Positions 53,607 through 61,331 of a stretch of 64,000 bases of DNA are shown one piece after another (positions within the stretch are counted from its first letter, which is position 1; every line of letters starts with the position of its first letter). The notes below the pieces were generated by a model, which was not told the origin of the DNA, ran no database searches, and saw only the letters and a program-made list of their open reading frames with translations. A program made the position numbers and the translations under genes. Origin of the DNA: Motiliproteus sp. SC1-56 (GTDB lineage: Bacteria > Pseudomonadota > Gammaproteobacteria > Pseudomonadales > Balneatricaceae); assembly GCF_017309075.1 (NCBI RefSeq), contig NZ_JAEMGS010000006.1, forward strand, positions 1 through 64,000, written 5' to 3'.

Positions 53607-54577
53607 GCCTCGCCCTCCCCTTCGTCATCGTGTTTGGTATTGCGGCGGGCGAAGTAAAGCAGCCCGGCAAGCAGCCCCGCCGGCGCCAGCATGCCGCCAT
53701 AGATGGAGTGCTGCACGGTTTCGGACATGGAGGCGTAGGAACGCTCGGGCAGATCCGGCAGCCCCAGCTTGGTGTGTTCCATACCGGCGATCACCATCAC
53801 CTGGGTGCCGCCGCCCTCGCTTTCACCAAAAATATGCGGGTGATACGCAGCGGCCTTGGCGCGGTGAGTGTAGGTGGAACCTACCCGCTCCAGTGGAAAG
53901 CTGTACTCTTCACCGGGGGTCATCGCCAGGCGACGCTTGGCTTCGGCCAGCAATTCCTCGCGGGTGCCGAAGATATTGGCGCCGGTGGGACAGACTTCCA
54001 CGCAACCGGGATTTTGCCCCTTGCTGATCCGCTCCACCCCTTTCTGGTTGCAGAGCTGGCATTTCTGGATCTGGCCGAAGGCCTCATCGTATTCGTACTT
54101 GGGCACGTTGTAGGGACAGGCCGCAACGCAGTAACGACACCCGATGCAGGCATCGGGATTGTGGCTGACGATACCGGTTTCCGGGTCCTTGATCATGGCG
54201 CTGACCGGACAGACCGACACGCAGCCCGCGTCCACGCAGTGCATGCAGTTACGCTTGATGAACGCGAAACCGTCGGTGGCGCTGTTCTTGGTCTCGCCGG
54301 TACCGTGCTTGTACGCCTTGATAATGTTCAGGGTATCACCCGAGAGTTCTTCGGCCTGATCCCACTGCACCTCGTTATCCCGCACCACCGACGGCATGTC
54401 GTTGACTTCCTTGCACTTATAGACACAGGCGCGGCAGCCGATACAAAGGGTGGAGTCGTAGAGCATGCCCACCGCGTTGGGCAGCGGCTCTTTGTTCCCG
54501 CGCGCCTCGACGGTGGAGCTGGCGGTGGCGATCAACGCCCCGCTTCCCGCCACCTTCAGAAAATCACGCCTATTCAT
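53603..54577 (-). CDS. hybA: Hydrogenase ferredoxin subunit HybA
   Basis: This 324-residue protein begins with a Tat signal (MNRRDFLKVAGSGALIATASS). It carries four [4Fe-4S] Cys sets: CIGCRACVYKC, CVDAGCVSVCPVSAM, CIGCRYCVAACPYNVP and CQLCNQKG...CVEVCPTGAN. A C-terminal membrane helix (YGGMLAPAGLLAGLLYFARR) anchors it. HybA wires HybO to HybB. The ATG at 54577 follows GGAGG. A short upstream frame with a near-copy of its start overlaps this ATG. Confidence 0.95.
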   Translation of the reverse strand: MNRRDFLKVAGSGALIATASSTVEARGNKEPLPNAVGMLYDSTLCIGCRACVYKCKEVNDMPSVVRDNEVQWDQAEELSGDTLNIIKAYKHGTGETKNSATDGFAFIKRNCMHCVDAGCVSVCPVSAMIKDPETGIVSHNPDACIGCRYCVAACPYNVPKYEYDEAFGQIQKCQLCNQKGVERISKGQNPGCVEVCPTGANIFGTREELLAEAKRRLAMTPGEEYSFPLERVGSTYTHRAKAAAYHPHIFGESEGGGTQVMVIAGMEHTKLGLPDLPERSYASMSETVQHSIYGGMLAPAGLLAGLLYFARRNTKHDDEGEGEA

Positions 54578-54668
54578 GGCCGCCTCCCGTTCTATCAAGA
54601 GTGGGTTGTCCTTCTGAGCGCCCTAACCCGGCCATCTCACCGCTATTGAGAAAATCACGTCTGTTCAT
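54570..54668 (-). CDS. Micro-ORF with duplicated Tat start, upstream of hybA
   Basis: This 32-codon frame starts behind GGAGG and reads MNRRDFLNSGEMAGLGRSEG, then a polar tail and HE. The first seven residues equal those of HybA. The hydrophobic part of a Tat signal is absent. Its TAG overlaps codons 2-3 of hybA, so translation could couple to hybA. It may be a duplication remnant of the 5' end of hybA or a leader peptide. Confidence 0.4.
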   Translation of the reverse strand: MNRRDFLNSGEMAGLGRSEGQPTLDRTGGGHE

Positions 54669-54680
54669 GATCGCCTCCGG

Positions 54681-55817
54681 TTACGGGTTATCTTGGCTGT
54701 CGTGATCGCTGACGCGGTCTTTCTCGAGTTTGCCCAGCTGCTTCACCGCCATGGCCGTTGCGCCCAGCACGGCGCCGCCGACAGCACCCAGCAGCGCCGC
54801 CGCCCCCGGTGTCACGCCGGTGCCAACAGGTTCGGCAATGCCTGGGAAGGTGGTGGGGGGCGTCACGGTCTTGACGTCAGACAGTGCATGAATCGGCTTG
54901 TTGAAGCCCACCCCTTCCTCGGTGCAGCCGAAGCACGGATGGCCCACGCCCACCGGCCAAGCACCGCCGCCCACGTCACCGAACTCGATGGCCGGGCAAT
55001 TGGCGTAGGTTTCCGGCCCCTTGCAGCCGAGCTTGTAGAGACAGAAGCCTTTCTTGTGGCCGGCGTCACCAAATTCCAGCGCGAAACGGCCGGCATCGAA
55101 GTGAGGACGGCGTTCGCAGTTCTCATGGATCAGCCGTCCGTAGGCAAAGCGGGGACGGTTGAGGTGGTCCAGCTCGGGCACCGTGCCGAAGGTGACCAGG
55201 TGCAACACCGTAGAGAGGAAGTTGTAGGGGTTCGGCGGGCAGCCGGGAATATTGACCACGGCCTTGTCGGTCAGCACCTTGTCCACCGGGGTCGCCTCGG
55301 TGGGATTGGGACCGGCGGCAGGGATTCCACCCCAGGAAGCGCAGGAGCCGATGGAGATAATAGCAGCGGCCCCCTCGGCCGCCTCACGGACATGCTCAAC
55401 GATGGGCTTGCCCGCTACCTTGCAGTAGATACCCCCGTCTTTCATGGGTATAGAGCCATCCACCACCAGCACATACTTGCCCCAGTTCTCCTTCATGGAA
55501 TGAAGCTTGGCCTCTTCGGCCGCGTGCCCGGCGGGGACGCTCAGCGTCTCGTGATAGTCGAGGGAGATGAGATCAAGAATCAGGTTTTCCAACGTGGGAT
55601 GGGTTGAGCGCAACAGCGACTCGGTACACCCGGTACACTCCTGGGCGGACAGCCAGATCACTGCTGGTCGGCGCGGACTGGCGATGGCGTAGGCCATCTG
55701 CACACCGGCTCCGCCGGTCAGTCCCAGGGTCGCCGCCACCCCGGTACAAAACTTCATAAAGGTGCGACGCGAAACCCCGAGCCGCTCTGCTACTTTGTGT
55801 AGCTCGTTATTATTCAT
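54681..55817 (-). CDS. hybO: [NiFe]-hydrogenase small subunit (HybO)
   Basis: This protein of about 378 residues carries three Fe-S clusters and is exported by Tat (SRRTFMKFCTGVAATLGLTGG). Cluster ligands begin with SAQECTGCTESLLRS, and the proximal cluster is the standard four-Cys type. SIGSCASWGGIPAAGPNPTEATPVDK and IPGCPPNP follow, then HENCERRPHF, CLYKLGCKGPETYANCP and GHPCFGCTE. A C-terminal helix (GAAALLGAVGGAVLGATAMAV) anchors it. The ATG at 55817 has AGGA nine bases ahead, and 55826 is the alternative. Confidence 0.95.
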   Translation of the reverse strand: MNNNELHKVAERLGVSRRTFMKFCTGVAATLGLTGGAGVQMAYAIASPRRPAVIWLSAQECTGCTESLLRSTHPTLENLILDLISLDYHETLSVPAGHAAEEAKLHSMKENWGKYVLVVDGSIPMKDGGIYCKVAGKPIVEHVREAAEGAAAIISIGSCASWGGIPAAGPNPTEATPVDKVLTDKAVVNIPGCPPNPYNFLSTVLHLVTFGTVPELDHLNRPRFAYGRLIHENCERRPHFDAGRFALEFGDAGHKKGFCLYKLGCKGPETYANCPAIEFGDVGGGAWPVGVGHPCFGCTEEGVGFNKPIHALSDVKTVTPPTTFPGIAEPVGTGVTPGAAALLGAVGGAVLGATAMAVKQLGKLEKDRVSDHDSQDNP

Positions 55818-55921
55818 GCTGTTCATTCCTACCTAGTGCCCTATCGCGTTTTTAACCACGCGCATCCCCGTGGTTTGCTGCTTTTGCCATGCAAGTGGTA
55901 CATCGCTAACCAGTGGCCGGA

Positions 55922-55937
55922 TCAACATCCGTGCCAA
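55922..55937 (-). promoter_or_regulatory. Candidate sigma-54 promoter of the hyb operon
   Basis: On the minus strand the sequence is TTGGCACGGATGTTGA. The -24 part matches TTGGCACG fully and the spacing to TTG is right. The -12 element reads TTGAT instead of TTGCW, one mismatch. It lies about 105 bp before hybO. The cluster encodes a GAFTGA-containing activator. Confidence 0.55.
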
Positions 55938-55974
55938 TTGATAAAGCGCAATCAGCTCAAATAGCGCATCTAAA

Positions 55975-55987
55975 AATCAAGCAGTTA
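55975..55987 (-). promoter_or_regulatory. IHF-type site upstream of the hyb promoter
   Basis: AATCAAGCAGTTA on the plus strand matches WATCAANNNNTTR at every position. It lies about 40 bp upstream of the -24 element, the normal distance for IHF at sigma-54 promoters. A short imperfect palindrome, GGAAACATTGTTTTC at 56054-56068, farther upstream could hold an activator. Confidence 0.5.
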
Positions 55988-56598
55988 TGCAAACAGAGAA
56001 AAAAGGTAGGAAAACGTTTAAAAAACAATTCGATTCCACGAAAAAGCAATAATGGAAACATTGTTTTCAGACGCAGCAGGACACGGACTAACCAGTCCGG
56101 CGCATTTTTTAACCCGCCCCCTTATGCGAGCGGTAAAAAAACACGCCGGGTCGCCCCGGCGCGCAAAGAACCTCATTACAGGGTGAGGCATGAGGTTGTC
56201 AGTCGTGAAGTGCCAAAAAGCCATAACCAGGCTCTTTGCCACAAACAGCTCTAAACAAACACTGTGCCAATAAAAATTTATCTATCTGTAACATATGGTT
56301 AGATTCTTTTCCGCGTCGATTGCCGGGCCTGGATTGGTAACGTCAAATATACGCCTGCCAATAACCTGAAAACTTGCTTTCCATCTAAGACCAAAGTTCA
56401 AATCCACTCCCGTTAACCCAAAGCTTTTTTGCGCAGGATCCACGGCACACTCCCCTCAGCTGAACCATACTTCCCTGCGCTATGACGGGTAGATTCAGCC
56501 AATGCCCATCCCCCCATCTCGGCAGGTGGACCCGAGTTTACCGCTAGCGAAGACAAACCTAATTCGCTGTACCCATTCCTTTCTCAAGGAGCAGACCC
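55988..56598. other. Intergenic region upstream of hybO
   Basis: This AT-rich stretch lies between the hyb promoter and the next gene. A 113-codon plus-strand frame at 55913-56254 overlaps the promoter elements, is Arg/Lys-rich without homology, and is not accepted as a gene. Nothing else is recognisable up to the ribosome site of the lipoprotein gene. Confidence 0.45.
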
Positions 56599-56865
56599 AT
56601 GAACAAATGGAAACTTGTGACCACCTCCCTTGCATTTGCACTCGTCGCCGGCCTTACCGGTTGTGACAGCAGCGACGGACCGGCAGAAGAAGCCGGCAAG
56701 AAGATGGATGAAGCCATGGAAACCACGAAGGAGAAACTGGAGGAGCTCGGGGATAAGATGAGCGATGCCATGGACAGTGCCGGTGACAAGATGAGCGACG
56801 CCATGGATACCACTGAAGAAAAGATGGAAGAGACCGGCGACAAGATCAAAGAGGCAACCGAATAA
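56599..56865 (+). CDS. Small lipoprotein with acidic/basic heptad repeats
   Basis: This 88-residue protein has a lipobox signal (LAFALVAGLTGCDSS). A charged amphipathic helix follows with 11-residue-like repeats: KMDEAMETTKEKLEELGDKMSDAMDSAGDKMSDAMDTTEEKMEETGDKIKEATE. This pattern occurs in envelope stress proteins and resembles LEA-like helices. No enzyme motif is present. A CAAGGAGC site precedes the ATG. It heads a run of small envelope genes. Confidence 0.75.
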   Translation: MNKWKLVTTSLAFALVAGLTGCDSSDGPAEEAGKKMDEAMETTKEKLEELGDKMSDAMDSAGDKMSDAMDTTEEKMEETGDKIKEATE

Positions 56866-57232
56866 CGCCTTTGCAGCGTACGCGGCTTTTCCGAAGCCGG
56901 CGCGGCAAACAACGGGTCTGCCGAACTTACTTGGAACCAACAGGAAACGGACCGGCAGTATCGCTCGCCGGGTTGTACAAGCGACGGTACCGACCACCAC
57001 TGAGTTCGATTGCAGGCAATACCCCGGCCGTACCGTTAAACACCACTCGGGGCCCCTTGGGGTAGGTAAGCAAACCCGCTGAGCGCAGTCTCCGGCCTCA
57101 GAAAAAGGACACCACTATACTGACACTGGCCGCTAGCGGCCCTAAGGGCGAAGGAACATGAGCCAAGGATCCAGCTCTCAGGAGCAGGGTGAGCCGTTGG
57201 AATCCACTTCCAATACCAAGGGAGAAAGAGAC
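56866..57232. other. Intergenic region
   Basis: No gene is assigned here. An in-frame ATG at 57158 could extend the next gene by 25 polar residues. No terminator with a T run is visible. Confidence 0.4.
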
Positions 57233-57493
57233 ATGACAAAGGCACAAGCCAATACGGCCGGCGAATCCATATCTCGCCGCGTTGCTGATGAGCTTCACGA
57301 GCGCATTGATCAGGCGGCAGAAAAAGGCGAGCAGTTCGAAAATACACTCCACAAGGGTGGCGCCCAGGCGCAACAACGTACCAAGGAGATGACCAGTTCC
57401 TTCAATCAGCTGGCCAGAGACAACCCCTGGGCGCTGGTGGGCGGCTCACTCGCCCTTGGCATCTTGATCGGGGCACTGGTCGGCCGCCGCTAA
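57233..57493 (+). CDS. DUF883/ElaB-YqjD-like membrane-anchored protein
   Basis: This 86-residue protein has a polar helical N-terminus (SISRRVADELHERIDQAAEKGEQFENTLHKGGAQAQQRTKEMTSSF). A C-terminal DUF883 segment follows (RDNPWALVGGSLALGILIGALVGRR), typical of ElaB/YqjD proteins that bind ribosomes at the inner membrane in stationary phase. The ATG at 57233 follows GGGAGAAAGAG, and 57158 with GAAGGA is an alternative. It is followed 7 bp later by a YqjE-like gene, the same order as E. coli yqjD-yqjE-yqjK. Confidence 0.83.
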   Translation: MTKAQANTAGESISRRVADELHERIDQAAEKGEQFENTLHKGGAQAQQRTKEMTSSFNQLARDNPWALVGGSLALGILIGALVGRR

Positions 57494-57500
57494 ACGACCG

Positions 57501-57938
57501 ATGGCCGCCCCTTACGATCATGAGCGGGCCGACGCCCGGGAAGGGGAGCAGGCCGCGGGGCCGGAGCTGCCCCTTGGCAAAACCGTTGCGGAGTATTTCC
57601 AGTCAAACCGGCGCTATATTGCCGAACTGCTGAACCTGCTGACGCTGGAGGTTCGCTACAGTGGCCTGATGCTCGGCAGCGTCATCGCGCTGGCGCTGAT
57701 CGCGGCCCTCGCCCTGTTCAGTCTCTGGGCACTGGCAAACGCCGCGCTGCTGCTCTGGCTGGTAACGCAGGCCTGGGCGTGGCCTTTCGCACTACTGTTG
57801 GGCGCGGGGCTCAACCTGCTGCTATTACTGGCCGCACTCTGGCAGATCAGGCGGGCCCTCGCGCGAATGGGCGTGGACGCAACCCGCCAGGCACTGGGCC
57901 TAGGAGGACACAATGCTTCCAAACAAAGCACAGATTGA
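57501..57938 (+). CDS. YqjE-like phage-holin-type membrane protein
   Basis: This 145-residue protein has two close membrane helices (LGSVIALALIAALALFSLWALANAALLLWLV and WPFALLLGAGLNLLLLLAALWQI) between polar ends. EVRYSGLMLGSVIAL matches the holin-X/YqjE family (DUF1469). Despite the name it is not a phage gene. It likely works with the DUF883 protein, and its end overlaps the next gene by 26 bases. Confidence 0.78.
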   Translation: MAAPYDHERADAREGEQAAGPELPLGKTVAEYFQSNRRYIAELLNLLTLEVRYSGLMLGSVIALALIAALALFSLWALANAALLLWLVTQAWAWPFALLLGAGLNLLLLLAALWQIRRALARMGVDATRQALGLGGHNASKQSTD

Positions 57939-58155
57939 GGCCCAAGCGCGGGGCCTGGCAGACGCCCGGGCCGATATCCATCATGCAGGGCATCAGCTGC
58001 AGACTGCCTTCTGGCAGCGCGCCACCTCACCCAAGGGGCTTGCCGCGAGCTTCGCAGTCGGCTTCGGCATCGGCTATGTGTTCGGCCTGCCGGAGAGCAA
58101 GCTCAGCGTCAACCGGCTGGCAGCCCTGACCAATCTGATATCACTGCTGAAATAG
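57913..58155 (+). CDS. YqjK-position small protein, unknown
   Basis: This 80-residue protein has a polar, helix-prone N-terminus and one hydrophobic segment (PKGLAASFAVGFGIGYVFGLPE). It overlaps the YqjE-like gene and ends the small operon. The position matches yqjK of E. coli, but similarity cannot be claimed from sequence by eye. Confidence 0.6.
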   Translation: MLPNKAQIEAQARGLADARADIHHAGHQLQTAFWQRATSPKGLAASFAVGFGIGYVFGLPESKLSVNRLAALTNLISLLK

Positions 58156-58310
58156 CGCGCAGACAGGGGCCATGCCGCGAAAGCCGGTCGTTAACCATTC
58201 CCATGAAAAGCGGCTTCCCATGATAAAGCGGCGCGAGACGAAACCCTCAGAGGGGCGAGGCTGCGTTGTTTGACGAGGCGAGTACAACAGCAAACTTACG
58301 TCTGCCGGTG

Positions 58311-58679
58311 CTAACGAATACTGGTGACCTTGTTGACCGGCTCCTTTGACGCCAGTGAAGCATGCTCGTCATTGATCCAGGCCAGCACCTCATCGCTGGT
58401 ATGAAAGCGCGGCGCACCGGTCCAGAAAGTAGCCATCAGATTGGCGAGTTCAAGCAGCAACTGTTTATAGTGATTGCTAAATAGCCTGTTTCCAAGGCGA
58501 GTCGTAAACCACTTCAGAATCATCTTGCGTTCGGGCTCATGGCTGTAGTTGATATGTCCCTTGAGCGACTCCAGCAACGACTCCAGCCGCTCGCGGTCCG
58601 CTTCGGAAAGCTCCGCATCCATGGTTACCAACTGCAGCTCGATCCAGATATCCCCGAGCGGTTTCAGTTCGTCTTTCAT
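58311..58679 (-). CDS. Hypothetical helical protein
   Basis: This 122-residue soluble protein is acidic in the first half (LGDIWIELQLVTMDAELSEADRERLESLLESLKGHINYSHEPERKMILKWFTTRLGNRLF) with no signal peptide or membrane helix. No family is recognised. It is convergent with the YqjK-position gene and divergent from the lipoprotein operon. Confidence 0.55.
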   Translation of the reverse strand: MKDELKPLGDIWIELQLVTMDAELSEADRERLESLLESLKGHINYSHEPERKMILKWFTTRLGNRLFSNHYKQLLLELANLMATFWTGAPRFHTSDEVLAWINDEHASLASKEPVNKVTSIR

Positions 58680-58911
58680 ACCACACCCTCACCCCAAGCA
58701 AGGCGCATTGAGCCGCCAATGACTGGCCCCCGGGAAAAACGCGGAAGCTCCAAAAAAGGTTAGCACATGCTGATTTAAACGCGTCCCAGGAGCGGCCCCT
58801 TCCGGCCATAAAGCGCGCCTGGCAGGCGGGCCTCGTCAATCGATGAAAACGCCCTTGGCCTATGCTGTTAACAGAGACCTCCAAAGCGCCATACTTACCG
58901 AGGAGCAGACG

Positions 58912-59496
58912 ATGGATAGGGGCCTTAAGCGCCTGACTCAGCACCGCTTACTGATGCCAGGACTACTGATACTGGTCGCGACCCTTTGTGCCAGCTGCAG
59001 CAGCCGTACCCAGGTTGAATCCGACCTGGGTATCAAAGACGCCCCGCCCTGGGTCAATCAAGGCACCCAGGCTGTGAGCGACCAGCAAGGAAGACTTATC
59101 CAGGGGGTCGGCCTCGCCCCCCCTGTCGGCGACTTGGCTTTGCAGCGCGCAACCGCGGACAGCCGGGCCCGCGCGGAAATCGCCAAGGTACTCTCGACCT
59201 ACGTCGAGGCCACCCTGGATGCGTACAGTCAGAGCCAAGGACCGGCCAGCGATGCCAGCGTGCGCCAGGTGCTGCAGACCAGCAGCCGCGTGGCCCTGGC
59301 CGGAAGTCGCATTCTTGCCCATTGGCGGGACACGCAGACCGGCGACCTGTATGCCTTTGCGGAACTGGATTTAAAAGAGGTGGATGCAACATTGGAGCGC
59401 ACAGAAGCACTGCACGAAGACCTGCGACGCTACCTGCGCGAGCAGGGGCCACAGCGCTTCGACCGTTTCGCCAGGGAAAACGGAGGCCAGCCATGA
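58912..59496 (+). CDS. LPP20-family lipoprotein
   Basis: This 194-residue protein has a lipoprotein signal (LLMPGLLILVATLCASCSS). The LPP20 core follows: APPWVNQGTQAVSDQQGRLIQGVGLAPPVGDLALQRATADSRARAEIAKVLSTYVEATLDAYSQS, and later RILAHWRDTQTGDLYAFAELDLKEVDATLE. The family includes FlgP-like outer-membrane proteins. The ATG at 58912 follows GAGGAG. Its end overlaps the start of lpoB (ATGA), and four lipoprotein genes form one operon. Confidence 0.83.
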   Translation: MDRGLKRLTQHRLLMPGLLILVATLCASCSSRTQVESDLGIKDAPPWVNQGTQAVSDQQGRLIQGVGLAPPVGDLALQRATADSRARAEIAKVLSTYVEATLDAYSQSQGPASDASVRQVLQTSSRVALAGSRILAHWRDTQTGDLYAFAELDLKEVDATLERTEALHEDLRRYLREQGPQRFDRFARENGGQP

Positions 59497-60077
59497 GAGG
59501 CGCCCTAGCCTGCATCTGCCTGTTGCTGGTGGCCTGCGGCACCCAGGTTACCCGGATCGCACCGCAGGAGCAGGTGGATCTGAGCGGCGCCTGGAACGAT
59601 ACCGACTCACGCCTGGTGGCCGAAGCGATGATCGAGGATGCGCTAAGCCATCCCTGGATCACTGATTTTCATCGCGACGAAGGACACCGCCCTGCCGTAA
59701 TACTCGGCTCCATTCGCAACCTCAGTCACGAACACATCAACGTCCAGGCCTTTCTGGCCGATATCGAGCGCGCCCTGGTCAACTCTGGCCAAGTGACCTT
59801 TGTCGCCAACCCGCAGGAACGTCGCCAGGTGCGCGATGAACGTCTTGACCAGGACCTTCACGCGCAGGAGGCAACGCGCAATCCGGCCGGCCAGGAGCTG
59901 GGCGCCGACTTTTTGCTCAACGGTCAAATTAACACCATTATCGACGCCAATGACCGACAACAGGTGCGCTACTACCAGGTAGACCTGTCCATGATCAGCC
60001 TGGCGGACAACCGCAAAGTCTGGCTGGGTCAGAAAAAGATCAAGAAACGGGTCGATAACGCCAGAATCCGCTATTGA
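59493..60077 (+). CDS. lpoB: LpoB-like penicillin-binding-protein activator
   Basis: This 194-residue lipoprotein (LACICLLLVACGTQV) has the LpoB core: LSGAWNDTDSRLVAEAMIEDALSHPWITDF, GHRPAVILGSIRNLSHEHINVQAFLADIERALVNSGQVTFV, and ADFLLNGQINTIIDANDRQQVRYYQVDLSMISLADNRKVWLGQKKIKK. LpoB activates PBP1B from the outer membrane in E. coli. Whether this copy does so is inferred. Start overlaps the previous gene by four bases. Confidence 0.87.
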   Translation: MRGALACICLLLVACGTQVTRIAPQEQVDLSGAWNDTDSRLVAEAMIEDALSHPWITDFHRDEGHRPAVILGSIRNLSHEHINVQAFLADIERALVNSGQVTFVANPQERRQVRDERLDQDLHAQEATRNPAGQELGADFLLNGQINTIIDANDRQQVRYYQVDLSMISLADNRKVWLGQKKIKKRVDNARIRY

Positions 60078-60092
60078 TCCAGCCCCGTGTCG

Positions 60093-61331
60093 ATGCCAAA
60101 TCAACTCTGCTGCTGCCTGGGCGCACTGCTGCTGAGCGGCTGCTCCCTCAGCCACTGGGGCCTCGCCCCCCAGCCCCCGGCACTTACCAATCGAGAGCCC
60201 TCCAGCTCGCTGCAAGTGCTGAACGAGGCGGAACCGGCCTCCGAAGACCGACTGTTGCACGGGTTGCAACGGGCCTTGTTTGAACACCTTAACGGCCATT
60301 TTGCCGCCAGCAATCTCTTGCTGCATGGAATCACACCGCAGCTCTCGGAACTGAAAGCAACCAGCATCACCGAAACCCTCGGCGCCGGAGCCCTTAATGA
60401 AACCCTGCGCGCCTACCTACCCACACCCAGCGAACAAGCCTTGTTGCACCAACTAGCCATGCTCAATTACCTCTTGTTGGGGGAGCCCGCCCGGGCCCGG
60501 GTGGAGGCGCTTCAGGCCGATCTGCTCTTTAGGCGTCTGGCCAGCGCCGGCGGCCTTAACGGCCAGCTTGCCAGCACCCGGTTTGTAGCAGGGTTGGTAT
60601 TCGAAATTCTCGGCGAGTGGGATAACGCCCTGATCGCCTACCGGGATGCTTCGGAGCTGCTGGAAGCCAGGGACGAAACGCCGCCCGCAGGCTTGACGCT
60701 AAGCCTGGAGCGCATGCGCCAGCAGCTGGGGCTAACCTCCCCGGCGCCCTCCTCACCCGCTCAGCCCGCGGGGCAAGAGCTGGTAGTACTGCTCTGGCAG
60801 GGCCAGATATCCCCGCGGGTCCCGCAGCAACTGCGCCTGTACAACCCGGCGCTACGACAGCACTTGGCGTTTGCACTGCCCATCTACGCCGCCAGCTACC
60901 CGCCGCCCCGCGAGGAGCCCATCACCCTTGGCGACGGGCTCTGGCACGCCATGCCGCTGGAAAACCTTGAGCAGCGGGTGCGCGAGGACCTGGCTCGGCA
61001 ACGCCCGGCGCTGATCGCGGCGGCGACCTCCCGGGCATTCGCCAAGTTCCACATCTCCAGGGAGGCCGGCGCCACGGACGAGATACTGGGAGTGCTGGTG
61101 GATCTGGCGTTGACCCTGGGCGAGGTGGCGGACCTGCGCAGCTGGAGCAGCCTGCCTTCCCATATTCTCCTCGCCCGCATCCCCCTGCCCGCGGCGCCAG
61201 TCAACCTTGAGGTAGAAATTGGCGGTCGCTCAACGGCGGCGCCCCGCCATCGAATCGGACTTTTATTGCTGCACACGGCCAGCGGCCGGCTGTTCCGCTA
61301 TCCTGCCATTAAGGAGCCCGCCGATGCTTGA
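60093..61331 (+). CDS. COG3014-family lipoprotein
   Basis: This protein of about 412 residues has a lipobox signal (LCCCLGALLLSGCSLSHWG). A TPR-like helical region follows (LHQLAMLNYLLLGEPARARVEALQADLLF...FVAGLVFEILGEWDNALIAYRDASELLEA), then a C-terminal beta-rich region. Position and pattern match the COG3014 proteins found next to LpoB. A ribosome site is weak, and a GTG six bases upstream is possible. It precedes a second LPP20-type gene with overlap. Confidence 0.78.
   Translation: MPNQLCCCLGALLLSGCSLSHWGLAPQPPALTNREPSSSLQVLNEAEPASEDRLLHGLQRALFEHLNGHFAASNLLLHGITPQLSELKATSITETLGAGALNETLRAYLPTPSEQALLHQLAMLNYLLLGEPARARVEALQADLLFRRLASAGGLNGQLASTRFVAGLVFEILGEWDNALIAYRDASELLEARDETPPAGLTLSLERMRQQLGLTSPAPSSPAQPAGQELVVLLWQGQISPRVPQQLRLYNPALRQHLAFALPIYAASYPPPREEPITLGDGLWHAMPLENLEQRVREDLARQRPALIAAATSRAFAKFHISREAGATDEILGVLVDLALTLGEVADLRSWSSLPSHILLARIPLPAAPVNLEVEIGGRSTAAPRHRIGLLLLHTASGRLFRYPAIKEPADA

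Noticed and set aside
55913-56254. 113-codon frame upstream of hybO
   Set aside because: It overlaps the sigma-54 and IHF-type elements, is basic and low in complexity, and has no recognised family.
57501-57938. Prophage holin
   Set aside because: The holin-like family name is misleading. Neighbours are yqjD/yqjK-like and no phage genes occur.
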